DNA of 18,481 bases. Source: CAYSPU01 sp964432995 (GTDB lineage: Bacteria > Verrucomicrobiota > Verrucomicrobiia > Limisphaerales > JAHDYP01). A model generated the notes under the pieces. The model worked only from the letters and a program-made list of their open reading frames with translations, searched no databases and was not told the DNA's origin. Made by a program: the position numbers and the translations under genes. Position 1 is the first letter of the stretch. Every line of letters begins with the position of its first letter. The stretch covers positions 1 to 18,481 of the forward strand of contig CAYSPU010000106.1 in the NCBI GenBank assembly GCA_964432995.1. The letters run 5' to 3'. Of this stretch, positions 1-7,047 are shown piece by piece.

Positions 1-260
1 TGCTCGCAGCACTCTGGGTTGTCCGAGTTCGTGCAGACGTTATCCATGTTCTGTGAAGGCGAGCCGCCACCGACAATCGAGAACTCACAGTCCATGTACA
101 AAGAAGAGGACACATTCGTCACGGCCAGATGGCCCGTTCCAGAGATCACATTAGTGTCAGAATCAGAGGTGAAAATCGGGGAGTAGTGTTCTATTGTACC
201 AGACGAGGATAAGCTGTAGTCGTAGTTCCAGTCGTAGAAGTAATACAAAGGGACGGGTCT
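1..260 (-). other. Lower-GC left flank with an unassigned partial open frame
   Basis: Read on the minus strand, bases 260 to 1 stay open for about 86 codons and run off the window edge. The predicted peptide is rich in Tyr, Asp and Ser and has a cysteine cluster near the edge (CTNSDNPECCE). A TAA stop lies just upstream in frame (263-261), and the only starts inside are weak: TTG at 248, GTG at 149, ATG at 95. The first 240 bases are about 51% GC, clearly below the neighbouring genes. It could be the start of a secreted protein, the 3' part of a degraded gene, or chance. I recognise no family. Bases 261-343 contain a short T run (about 269-274) and no convincing promoter. Confidence 0.25.
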
Positions 261-343
261 TTAATCAGTTTTTTGGTCGTTTTCCCCGAGCTTCCGCGTC
301 CGCGGCTTGAGTGCGGCGTCGGTCACTGCTTTACTGGCGGCCC

Positions 344-3340
344 ATGAGAGCATCGGCACCGGGAAGCCGCACATCAGCAGGGTCCCTGCGTGAGAGCCTG
401 GCCTATGCCCCGGTGGAACTGGCCTTCGGCACGAGCGGACTGCGCGGGTTGGTTCGGGACATCACGCAGCTCGAGGCCTACATCAACACGAAGGCCTTCC
501 TGGAAGTGCTCCTTCGCCAGGACCGGATCCGCGCGGGCGAGAGCGTTTGTCTGGCCGGCGATTTGCGTCCGAGCACGGACCGCCGGGTGCCGGAGCAGGA
601 GGGCCGTGGCGAGATTCTCCAGGCGGTGGCCACGGCGGTGGCGCAAGTTGGGCTGCGGGTGGTGCACTTGGGGCGGATTCCAACACCGGCGCTGATGCAC
701 TACGCCGTCGCGCGGGGGCAGGCGAGCATCATGGTGACCGGCAGCCACATTCCCTTCGACCGCAATGGCATCAAGTTCAACCGCCCGGATGGCGAAGTCC
801 TGAAGACCGACGAGGCCGCGATCCTCGAACGCGTCCGCGCGGTGCGCGCCCAGGAATACGGGCGTCCGGCCGCCGAGAGCGCCTTTGACGAACACGGGAT
901 GCTGCGGGAGGGTCGGGCGTGGGCGTTGCCCGAGGCGGACCCGGCGGGTGCGCGCGAGTATCTGGAGCGCTATCGGCGCGCGTTCCCGGCTGGTGTGCTG
1001 CGGGGCCGGCGTCTTTTGGTGTACGAGCACTCCGCGGTGGGCCGCGATCTGCTGGTGGAGGTGCTCGAAGCGCTGGGGGCAAAGGTCACGCCGACGGGGC
1101 GCAGCGACACGTTCGTGCCCGTGGACACCGAGGCGGTGGAACCCGCGATGATCGAGGCGATCCAGCAATTGGTGGATGCGCACGGCGGCGCGGAGATCGA
1201 AGCGGTGGTGTCGACGGACGGGGACAGCGATCGTCCGCTCGTACTGGGGGTCGAGGGTGGTCGGGTGCGTTTCTTCCCTGGCGATCTGCTGGGCTTGGTG
1301 GTGGCGGAGTATCTGGAGGTGCGGCACGTGGCGGTGCCGGTGAGCGCGAACGACGCGGTGGATCGTTGGTGCGCCGCCCGCGGGATCGAGTTGGTGAAGA
1401 CCCGGATCGGCTCGCCGTATGTCATCACGGCGATGCGCGAGGTCGGGTGGGAGGCGAACGGCGGTTTTCTCACGGCGCGGACGTTGCGCGTGCCGGCAGG
1501 CGGCGAGTTGGGGGGGCTGCCGACGCGCGACGCGTTCCTGGCAATCCTAGCGGCGCTGTGCGCGTCGCTCGGTCAGGGGCTGTCACTCGGGCAGGTGTTC
1601 GCACGCTTGCCGGCCCGGTTCGGGAAGTCGGACCTGGTGCGGCCGTTTCCGCGCGAGAGCAGCCTGGGGATCCTGGCGCGGTTCCGCCCGGCCGACGAGC
1701 GAATCGAGCAGGTCGATTACAGGGCAGACGGCCTCCGGCTGCGGACTGCGGGCGGGGAGGTGGCCGGGGCGGAGATGCCGGCCGGACAGGTTGAGGAACT
1801 GGAACGGATCCGAACCGAGCTTGAGGGGCATTTTCCCGGGGCGGAGGGTTTTGGCCCGGTGAGCTGGATCAACTACGTGGACGGGGTGCGGGTGGGTTTT
1901 GGCGGGGGCGACGTGGTCCACCTGCGGCCGTCGGGGAATGCGCCGGAGCTGCGGGTTTATGCGAATGCGGACACGCGGGAGCGGGCCGAGGCGATGGTGG
2001 TTTTGGCGGCGGCGGATGGGGGTGTGGTGCGTCGGATGGAGAACGAGTGGCGGAGGGGGCAGGCGCTGGCGGCGTATCGCGAGAGGCCGGTGGTGGCGCG
2101 CTTGCAGGGGACGGTCCAGCACTATGCTTGGGGCGGGCACGAGTTTCTGCCGCGGCTGCTGGGTTGGGAGCGGCCGGTCTCCCGGCCGTGGGCCGAGTAT
2201 TGGCTGGGGGCGCATCCGTTGGCGCCGTCGGAGGTTCACCCGGGCGCGGCGCCGTTCTCGCTGGCGGAACTGCTGGCGACGGACGCCGGACGCGTCCTGG
2301 GGGAAGACGTTGTTCGCCGGTTCGGCCCGCACTTGCCCTACTTGCTGAAGGTGCTGGATGCCCGGGAGATGTTGTCGATTCAGGCGCACCCGACGCGGGC
2401 GCAAGCGGAGGCGGGGTTTGCGCGGGAGAACGCGGCCGGGCTCGCGCTCGACGCCCCGTGCCGCAACTACAAGGACCCGCACCCGAAGCCGGAGGTGCAC
2501 GTGGCGCTGACGGAGTTCTGGATGCTGCACGGTTTTCGGCCGTTGTCGGAGATCGAGGAGATGTTCCGCGCGGTGCCAGAACTGGGGGCGCTGATGCCGG
2601 ACTGGGCGGAGCGGCAGGAGCGAGTGGGCGACGGTCCGGTGGCGACTCCGCCGCTGTTGCGGGAGCTTTACGAGCGCGCGATGACGCTGCCGCAGGAGGC
2701 CATCGACGAACTCCTGGCGCCGCTGATCCGACGGCTCGAGTCGGTGGGGGAATGGCCGAAAGAACGTCCGGAGTATTGGGCGCTGCGGGCGGCGCGGAAC
2801 CTGCCGTTGCCAGGCGGGCATTGGGACCGGGGTTTGATCTCGATGTTCCTGTTGAACCTGGTGCGGCTGGCGCCGGGCGAGGGGACGTTTCAGCCGGCGG
2901 GGACGCTGCATGCCTACCTGGAAGGGGCGAACGTGGAGTTGATGGCGAGTTCGGACAACGTGCTGCGGGGTGGCCTGACGCCGAAGCACGTGGACGTGGC
3001 GGAGTTGCTGCGCGTGGTTCGATTCGAATCGGGAGCGCCACCGATCCTGACGGGGAAGCCGGTTTCGGCGGTTGAGGCCGTGTTCGAGACGCCGGCCGAA
3101 GAATTCGAGCTCTCGCGGATCGTGTTGGCTGGGGGTCAATCCTGCGAGCTTCCGGAGGCGACGGGCGCCGAATGTCTGCTGGTGCTCGAAGGCGCGGCGG
3201 AGGTTGGCGGCGGTGCGGTGACCCTGCGCCTGGTACGAGGGCAATCGGCGCTGGTGCCGGCAGGCGCAGCCCTGACGATCACCGGCACCGGGCCGTCCAC
3301 GGTGGTGTTCCGGGCCCGCGTGGCGCCCGGAAGTCGGTGA
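344..3340 (+). CDS. Bifunctional phosphomannomutase/phosphoglucomutase - mannose-6-phosphate isomerase (type I) fusion
   Basis: A 998-residue cytosolic protein with two complete sugar-phosphate modules. Residues ~28-550 form an alpha-D-phosphohexomutase: FGTSGLRG at 28-35, the phosphoserine loop TGSHIP at 132-137 (Ser134), metal loop DGDSDR at 292-297, sugar loop EANGG at 370-374 and phosphate loop RPSGNAPE at 528-535. Residues ~588-998 form a type I mannose-6-phosphate isomerase: QHYAWG near 592-597, zinc ligands Q680 and H682 in QAHP, E717 in KPE, H856 in HAYLEG, and the catalytic arginine R875 in NVLRGGLT. Known chemistry of the families: fructose-6-P to mannose-6-P (isomerase), then mannose-6-P to mannose-1-P (mutase), feeding GDP-mannose. 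The mutase could also act on glucose phosphates. ATG 344 is preferred over GTG 311, but neither has a good ribosome site. No stop or frameshift separates the halves. Confidence 0.93.
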   Translation: MRASAPGSRTSAGSLRESLAYAPVELAFGTSGLRGLVRDITQLEAYINTKAFLEVLLRQDRIRAGESVCLAGDLRPSTDRRVPEQEGRGEILQAVATAVAQVGLRVVHLGRIPTPALMHYAVARGQASIMVTGSHIPFDRNGIKFNRPDGEVLKTDEAAILERVRAVRAQEYGRPAAESAFDEHGMLREGRAWALPEADPAGAREYLERYRRAFPAGVLRGRRLLVYEHSAVGRDLLVEVLEALGAKVTPTGRSDTFVPVDTEAVEPAMIEAIQQLVDAHGGAEIEAVVSTDGDSDRPLVLGVEGGRVRFFPGDLLGLVVAEYLEVRHVAVPVSANDAVDRWCAARGIELVKTRIGSPYVITAMREVGWEANGGFLTARTLRVPAGGELGGLPTRDAFLAILAALCASLGQGLSLGQVFARLPARFGKSDLVRPFPRESSLGILARFRPADERIEQVDYRADGLRLRTAGGEVAGAEMPAGQVEELERIRTELEGHFPGAEGFGPVSWINYVDGVRVGFGGGDVVHLRPSGNAPELRVYANADTRERAEAMVVLAAADGGVVRRMENEWRRGQALAAYRERPVVARLQGTVQHYAWGGHEFLPRLLGWERPVSRPWAEYWLGAHPLAPSEVHPGAAPFSLAELLATDAGRVLGEDVVRRFGPHLPYLLKVLDAREMLSIQAHPTRAQAEAGFARENAAGLALDAPCRNYKDPHPKPEVHVALTEFWMLHGFRPLSEIEEMFRAVPELGALMPDWAERQERVGDGPVATPPLLRELYERAMTLPQEAIDELLAPLIRRLESVGEWPKERPEYWALRAARNLPLPGGHWDRGLISMFLLNLVRLAPGEGTFQPAGTLHAYLEGANVELMASSDNVLRGGLTPKHVDVAELLRVVRFESGAPPILTGKPVSAVEAVFETPAEEFELSRIVLAGGQSCELPEATGAECLLVLEGAAEVGGGAVTLRLVRGQSALVPAGAALTITGTGPSTVVFRARVAPGSR

Positions 3341-3367
3341 CGGGCACCAAGGGCATAGGGGAACAAC

Positions 3368-3397
3368 CACGGATGAACACCGATGGACACGGATCAC
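3368..3397 (+). repeat. Degenerate 10-bp tandem repeat (CACGGATGAA type)
   Basis: Three consecutive units: CACGGATGAA (3368-3377), CACCGATGGA (3378-3387) and CACGGATCAC (3388-3397). From memory, similar CACGGAT-type tandems are scattered between genes in Verrucomicrobiota; that association was not checked here. Function unknown. Confidence 0.7.
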
Positions 3398-3466
3398 GCC
3401 GAGGGGCTGCGCCAAAGACTCGATCTGCAGCGGCTGACACCAATACCGCGAAATGGCGTGTGTTTG

Positions 3467-3494
3467 AGGTAGGGCGACCTCTCCGAGGGCGCCG
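3467..3494 (+). repeat. 28-bp palindromic repeat, copy 1
   Basis: These 28 bases recur exactly, in inverted orientation, at 6975-7002. The core is a near-perfect hairpin: GGCGACCTC (3473-3481), loop TCC, GAGGGCGCC (3485-3493), with one mismatch in nine pairs. It begins with AGGTAGGG, whose reverse complement CCCTACCT occurs at 3642-3649, so the 3467-3649 interval may be one composite element. It resembles a REP-like dispersed palindrome; no transposase is nearby. Confidence 0.75.
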
Positions 3495-3569
3495 CACCAG
3501 ACGGTGCATCGAGAGTATTGGCGTCCAGTGGCCGGCTCCGCATCAGAACCCGGAACCGGGTGGAGGAAG

Positions 3570-3590
3570 GGACGCCCAGCCCGGGCGTCC
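3570..3590. repeat. Perfect 8-bp hairpin
   Basis: GGACGCCC (3570-3577), loop AGCCC, GGGCGTCC (3583-3590). There is no T tract after it, so it is not a standard intrinsic terminator. It is probably part of the palindromic repeat cluster. Confidence 0.7.
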
Positions 3591-3621
3591 TGCAGGTGCG
3601 ATGCCGGGCGGGGGCTTTCCC

Positions 3622-3643
3622 GGACGCGCGAGGCCGCGCGTCC
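3622..3643. repeat. Perfect 9-bp hairpin
   Basis: GGACGCGCG (3622-3630), loop AGGC, CGCGCGTCC (3635-3643), running directly into CCCTACCT. It shares the GGACG...CGTCC outer pairs with the hairpin at 3570, which suggests the two are related units of one repeat family. Confidence 0.7.
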
Positions 3644-3688
3644 CTACCTGCCACAATGCCTTTGGCGGCCGCGAACTCGAGGTGCGAG

Positions 3689-3709
3689 CTCCGAACTCCG
3701 GACTCCGGT
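3689..3709 (+). repeat. Three tandem 7-mers next to a start codon
   Basis: CTCCGAA, CTCCGGA and CTCCGGT lie head to tail and end two bases before ATG 3712. They occupy the place where a ribosome-binding site would normally be; no Shine-Dalgarno sequence is present there. Confidence 0.6.
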
Positions 3710-3711
3710 TC

Positions 3712-4272
3712 ATGGAAAGGCGGGGCCGCAGGCTGGCCTGGCTGATCGCCGGTCTGATGGTCCTGCTGTGCGCGGGGGCATTGGATGTCTCGGCCGGGGA
3801 CGAAGGCACAGGGGCACCCGAGAGGGCGGGCCTTCGGTCCGGTGTGTCCGCGAGCAGTTTTGAGGACCTCTACTACGAAGTGGACGCGTATGCCGATTGG
3901 GATCTTCCGTGGCGCTTCGACTTGGGGCGAAGGTGGCGTTTGGGGACGGGCGTGGACGTGTCGGCGGGTTGGCTGGCCGCGCGCGGCAACAGCGCCTTCA
4001 TCGCCAGCGCCGGACCGCTCTTTGTTCTCAAGCGCGATCGGCTTCCCCTCGAGTTCGAGGCCGGGTTCAGTCCCACGGTTCTGAGTCGGCAACGCTTCGA
4101 CCAGGATGACCTGGGCAGTTGGTGCCAGTTCACCAGCCACGCGGCGGTGCTCTGGGAAGCGGGTCGGCATTTCCTCATCGGCTACCGCTTTCAGCACATG
4201 TCCAACGGCGGGATTTCAGAGGACAACCCGGGTCTGAACCTGCACTGTCTGGTGCTGGGGTGGCGGTTCTGA
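3712..4272 (+). CDS. PagL-like lipid A 3-O-deacylase / acyloxyacyl hydrolase family outer-membrane protein
   Basis: A 186-residue protein with a basic N-terminus (MERRGRR), a hydrophobic stretch at about 8-23 and likely signal cleavage near SAG (27-29). The mature part of about 155 residues has alternating strands and ends in a C-terminal Phe (LGWRF), as expected of a small outer-membrane beta-barrel. The family signature is at the end: H162-x-S164-N165, then NPGLN at 172-176. PagL enzymes remove the 3-O acyl chain of lipid A in the outer leaflet and use a His/Ser pair in this H-x-S-N motif plus an acidic residue. At the spacing of the Pseudomonas PagL catalytic Glu (14 after the His) this protein has Asn176, with E170/D171 nearby, so activity is not certain. 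ATG 3712 is chosen because it begins the signal peptide; no ribosome site is visible. The gene is convergent with the downstream hydrolase gene. Confidence 0.75.
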   Translation: MERRGRRLAWLIAGLMVLLCAGALDVSAGDEGTGAPERAGLRSGVSASSFEDLYYEVDAYADWDLPWRFDLGRRWRLGTGVDVSAGWLAARGNSAFIASAGPLFVLKRDRLPLEFEAGFSPTVLSRQRFDQDDLGSWCQFTSHAAVLWEAGRHFLIGYRFQHMSNGGISEDNPGLNLHCLVLGWRF

Positions 4273-4276
4273 GGTT

Positions 4277-4374
4277 GGTTCACGGTTGGAGAGGTTCACG
4301 GTTCAGTGGTTGGAGGCTCATGGAAGGGGGGCCAACGCTGAACAATCGAACAACGGACCAGGAACGCTGAACAA
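4277..4374 (+). repeat. Two short direct-repeat pairs
   Basis: GGTTCACGGTT occurs at 4277-4287 and 4293-4303. AACGCTGAACAA occurs at 4334-4345 and 4363-4374. They begin directly after the PagL-like stop codon. They look like simple intergenic repeats and no function can be assigned. Confidence 0.6.
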
Positions 4375-4497
4375 AAGGACGGGAAGGCAACGTTCGTTGT
4401 TCTTGGTTCTGTTTGTCTGGATTGACCCGTCAGAGAAGACCGGAACCATCCCGCATCGCTGTGGCGGGCCATCGGCTGGCAAAGGCGCTCGACACGC

Positions 4498-4693
4498 ATT
4501 CCGTCCCGCTGGGACGGGTTTGTCTTGAGACGGCCGCAAGCTACAAACATTCCGCCCCTGACGGGGCGGGGACGGTCGGCTACGTCGAGTTCGCCACAAA
4601 GCACACCCGGAGCTGTGGCGTCGCGCGTCCCGTCGGGACGCGATGTCTGTAGAATCGGACACCCCAATGCACCCCGTCCCAGCGGGACGGAAT
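4498..4693. repeat. Cluster of four related REP-like hairpins
   Basis: Four perfect stem-loops lie in about 200 bases: CCGTCCC/GGGACGG at 4501-4517 (loop GCT); CCGCCCC/GGGGCGG at 4552-4569 (loop TGAC); CGCGTCCC/GGGACGCG at 4624-4642 (loop GTC); CCGTCCC/GGGACGG at 4674-4690 (loop AGC). The outer two are inverted copies of one another: 21 bases at 4498-4518 match the reverse complement of 4673-4693 exactly. The cluster sits between convergent genes ending at 4272 and 4776, a usual place for REP/BIME-type elements. It may stabilise or end both transcripts. The surrounding gap 4273-4775 has no credible gene. Confidence 0.8.
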
Positions 4694-4775
4694 GTGTCCG
4701 GCAACCGGGGAACCTGTCTTTGCCGAGGCCGTTCATCGATCCGAAAAGAGCACAGCGCGGCGCAGTTGCTCCGCT

Positions 4776-6884
4776 TCACTGCTGCAGTCGGAGGCGGTAC
4801 ATTTCGGCGCCGATTTGGCGGCTGGCAGCGATCGTCTCCGGATACGGCGTGTCGGCGATATCGACGAAGCCGATCTGGTAGTTTTCCTCGTCGTAGACGC
4901 GGCCGGTGGTGGGCTCGTCCTGGTATTGGAACCAGTGGCAACCGACGAAGAGGGGGTGGCGGAGGACGCCGCGGACGTAGTCGAGGTAGGCCTGGGCGCG
5001 GTCGGCCTGGCTGGCGACAGGCACGAGGCCGGTGTGAAACAGGCCGCGGTCCAGCGCGCCGAAATGGAATTCGCCGATGATCACCGGCACGTCCGCACCG
5101 CCCGGATACTGCAGGTCGCCCGCTTGCCGCCGGTAGATGTTGTAGCTGACGACATCGCAGAACTTGGCCGCCGACGCGGCGGCGCGCGGATTCACCCAGG
5201 CGAAGCGGCATCCGAGGTAGAGCTGGTTCGGGGCGACCTCCTTGATGGCGTCGCGAACGCCGCGGAAGTATTGGTCGGCCGCGCGGGTCTGGAAGCGGTT
5301 GAGGTCGTCGCGGGCGCGTTGGGGGTCGGGGGCGACGCGGCTTTCGAGGAGGGCGTCCCAGGAGGCGTGGGTGGTGCCCCAGGCGGCATTGAGGCGGGCG
5401 ATGTCGCCGTAAGCGGTCTTCAGGTCGTTCACGAAGACGCGTTTGGCGGCTTGGGTTGAGGGGGACGTCAGGGTGCCGATGCCGAGGGCGTGTTCGTCGC
5501 CCCAGGAGAGTTCGTTGTCGGCGAAGTAGCCGAGGCACCACGGGTCGCCGGCGCTCTTGTCCTTCTTGGCCGCCATCGAGCGGCGCAACGTTTCGGCAAA
5601 AGACGAATCGAACACGTCGGGGAACTTCCCCCAGTAGCCTTCGCTCCCCTCGATGAGTTGGCAGCCGTGGGAGCCGATGGCGTCGACGTAGACTGTCCGC
5701 CGTTGGAGGCGGATGGTTTCGTCGGACCACATGCCGATGGTGTTGAGGCCCCAGTTGCGCAGGCGGAGGTGGACGCGTTCGGCGATCTCTTTGGGCCATT
5801 CGGGGCCGTATTTGCGCTTCAGGTTGGCGCCGGCGAAGGAGAAGCACCGGGGGTGAGTGTTGGCGTAGTGGCCCTTGAGGGCGAAGCCGGGGTGCAGGAA
5901 CTCGGCGAAGGCCGGGTCGTTTCCGGGGAAATCGACGAACCAAGCGGCCCGTTGGTCGATCGGGGTGACATCGAGCATGCGGACGCAATCGATGCCGTGG
6001 GAGAAGAAGAGGCGGCCTTCGGGATCGACGAGCCACCAGCGGCCCTGGTGTTTTTGGGTGCGGAAGAAGCCGGTGGCGGCGAGCTTGGGGCCGGTGTTCC
6101 AACCGCCGTAGCGGTTCCAGTCGCGGGGGCCCGGATGTTGACGCCAGTCGGCGGTTTCCTCGTCGATCCGTTGTCGCAATTCCTCGAGGGAGTGCACCTT
6201 GCCGGGCCAATCGCGGTGACGGTATTGACCAAAGGGATCGATGAATGGCAGGAAAGGATCGGCGTCGGTGACCCAGGCGGTGGGGCGGACGTAGCGGCCG
6301 CCAGCCCGGGGGCGCCCGATCGCAAACGAGTGATTCGTCGTCGGCTGGGATAGGAAGACGATCAGTTGCGTGATCCGGGCGGCGTCGATGGTGCCCCTTC
6401 CTCCGGTTGCCAGCGGATACCCTCGCAGGCCGAAGAGCTGTCCGCCAAGTCGGTCATCGGCACCCCGGGTCAGGCGCACCCGCAGGGTATCGGTCTTTCC
6501 TGGTTGGACCTCGACCGTGCCGTACACGCAATGGTCCGTTCCGTCGGCCCCGGGGTTGTCGACGCGGCCGAACACCTTCAGGGGTTCGGCGGTCAGGTTG
6601 CGGATGTCGAGGGCGACGTCATCGTGGGCTGAGAGGTCCCAGTGTTCTTGGGGCGCGGCCAGGGTCACGCCCGGCCATTGGTCCTGATGTCGGGCATCGA
6701 CACGGAGCCAGGCGGCGCCATCGATTGTGACCGGGCGGAAGGCGGCGTCGGTGGCGCGCACGTGGCGGAGATCGGGGTCGCTCGAGAAGTTGGCGAGCAC
6801 CGTTTCCGGTGGAGGGGATTCCGCGGCGCGGGTGGGGACCGGTGCGAGCAGGAGCAACGCGCCGGCGGCGAGCAAGTTCACCAC
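4776..6884 (-). CDS. Secreted GH50-like glycoside hydrolase (beta-agarase family, clan GH-A)
   Basis: About 702 residues from GTG 6884. A hydrophobic export signal (NLLAAGALLLLAPVPTRA-AE) is followed by a beta-sandwich, CBM-like region (~22-190) and a TIM barrel. Barrel landmarks: WLVDPEGRLFFSHG at 284-297, NWGLNTIGMWSD at 377-388, acid/base candidate E458 in YFADNELSWGD, and nucleophile candidate E605 in VIIGEFHFG. The 147-residue gap between the two glutamates suits a retaining GH-A enzyme, and the layout of an N-terminal sandwich plus barrel fits GH50 exo-beta-agarases. Substrate is inferred only: agar-like or other beta-galactan. The start is uncertain. ATG 7007 is in frame but would translate the 28-bp dispersed repeat, so GTG 6884 or 6881 at the signal peptide is preferred, although this leaves no basic n-region. 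No SusC/D, sulfatase or other sugar genes are adjacent. Confidence 0.8.
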   Translation of the reverse strand: MVNLLAAGALLLLAPVPTRAAESPPPETVLANFSSDPDLRHVRATDAAFRPVTIDGAAWLRVDARHQDQWPGVTLAAPQEHWDLSAHDDVALDIRNLTAEPLKVFGRVDNPGADGTDHCVYGTVEVQPGKTDTLRVRLTRGADDRLGGQLFGLRGYPLATGGRGTIDAARITQLIVFLSQPTTNHSFAIGRPRAGGRYVRPTAWVTDADPFLPFIDPFGQYRHRDWPGKVHSLEELRQRIDEETADWRQHPGPRDWNRYGGWNTGPKLAATGFFRTQKHQGRWWLVDPEGRLFFSHGIDCVRMLDVTPIDQRAAWFVDFPGNDPAFAEFLHPGFALKGHYANTHPRCFSFAGANLKRKYGPEWPKEIAERVHLRLRNWGLNTIGMWSDETIRLQRRTVYVDAIGSHGCQLIEGSEGYWGKFPDVFDSSFAETLRRSMAAKKDKSAGDPWCLGYFADNELSWGDEHALGIGTLTSPSTQAAKRVFVNDLKTAYGDIARLNAAWGTTHASWDALLESRVAPDPQRARDDLNRFQTRAADQYFRGVRDAIKEVAPNQLYLGCRFAWVNPRAAASAAKFCDVVSYNIYRRQAGDLQYPGGADVPVIIGEFHFGALDRGLFHTGLVPVASQADRAQAYLDYVRGVLRHPLFVGCHWFQYQDEPTTGRVYDEENYQIGFVDIADTPYPETIAASRQIGAEMYRLRLQQ

Positions 6885-6974
6885 GCAGGGGTTTCTTGCT
6901 GGCGTTACCGGACGCTGTTCCGCGGTCGCTTTCCCTGACTCGCCGACATGCCGACTTGCTGATCCGCCGTCCTT

Positions 6975-7002
6975 CGGCGCCCTCGGAGAGGTCGCCCTAC
7001 CT
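6975..7002 (-). repeat. 28-bp palindromic repeat, copy 2
   Basis: Exact inverted copy of 3467-3494, including the hairpin with the TCC loop. It lies in the 163-base spacer between the AsmA-like stop (7048) and the preferred start of the glycoside hydrolase (6884). On the minus strand it is followed by a run of GTCGGC/GAGTC short repeats (about 6936-6960). It may weaken or end read-through from the upstream operon, though no T tract is present. Confidence 0.75.
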
Positions 7003-7047
7003 TTCATGCGAAGTGGTGTTCCAGAATGGGTAGAGGGATGCAAAGCG

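Larger units (their letters stand above)
3341..3711. other. Repeat-rich intergenic region
   Basis: A 371-base gap between two plus-strand genes with no credible coding sequence. It holds a degenerate 10-bp tandem, an element bounded by inverted AGGTAGGG boxes (3467-3474 and CCCTACCT at 3642-3649), two perfect hairpins and a 7-bp tandem just before the next start codon. The open frame running through it into the PagL-like gene has no recognisable protein content before ATG 3712. No clear promoter or T-tailed terminator was seen. Confidence 0.7.

Noticed and set aside
1583..3415. 610-codon minus-strand open frame opposite the fused mutase-isomerase
   Set aside because: Arg/His/Gln/Pro-rich shadow with no family features; the plus strand carries intact catalytic motifs throughout.
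3172..3711. N-terminal extension of the PagL-like gene
   Set aside because: The upstream in-frame sequence overlaps the end of the isomerase gene and translates repeats; the signal peptide begins at ATG 3712.
4501..4690. Possible CRISPR array
   Set aside because: The units are short self-complementary hairpins of varying sequence and irregular spacing, in alternating orientation, with no cas genes nearby. They fit REP-type repeats instead.
4318..6210. 630-codon minus-strand frame overlapping the glycoside hydrolase in another phase
   Set aside because: Arg/Pro-rich shadow that also runs through the hairpin cluster; the true frame has a recognisable TIM-barrel enzyme.
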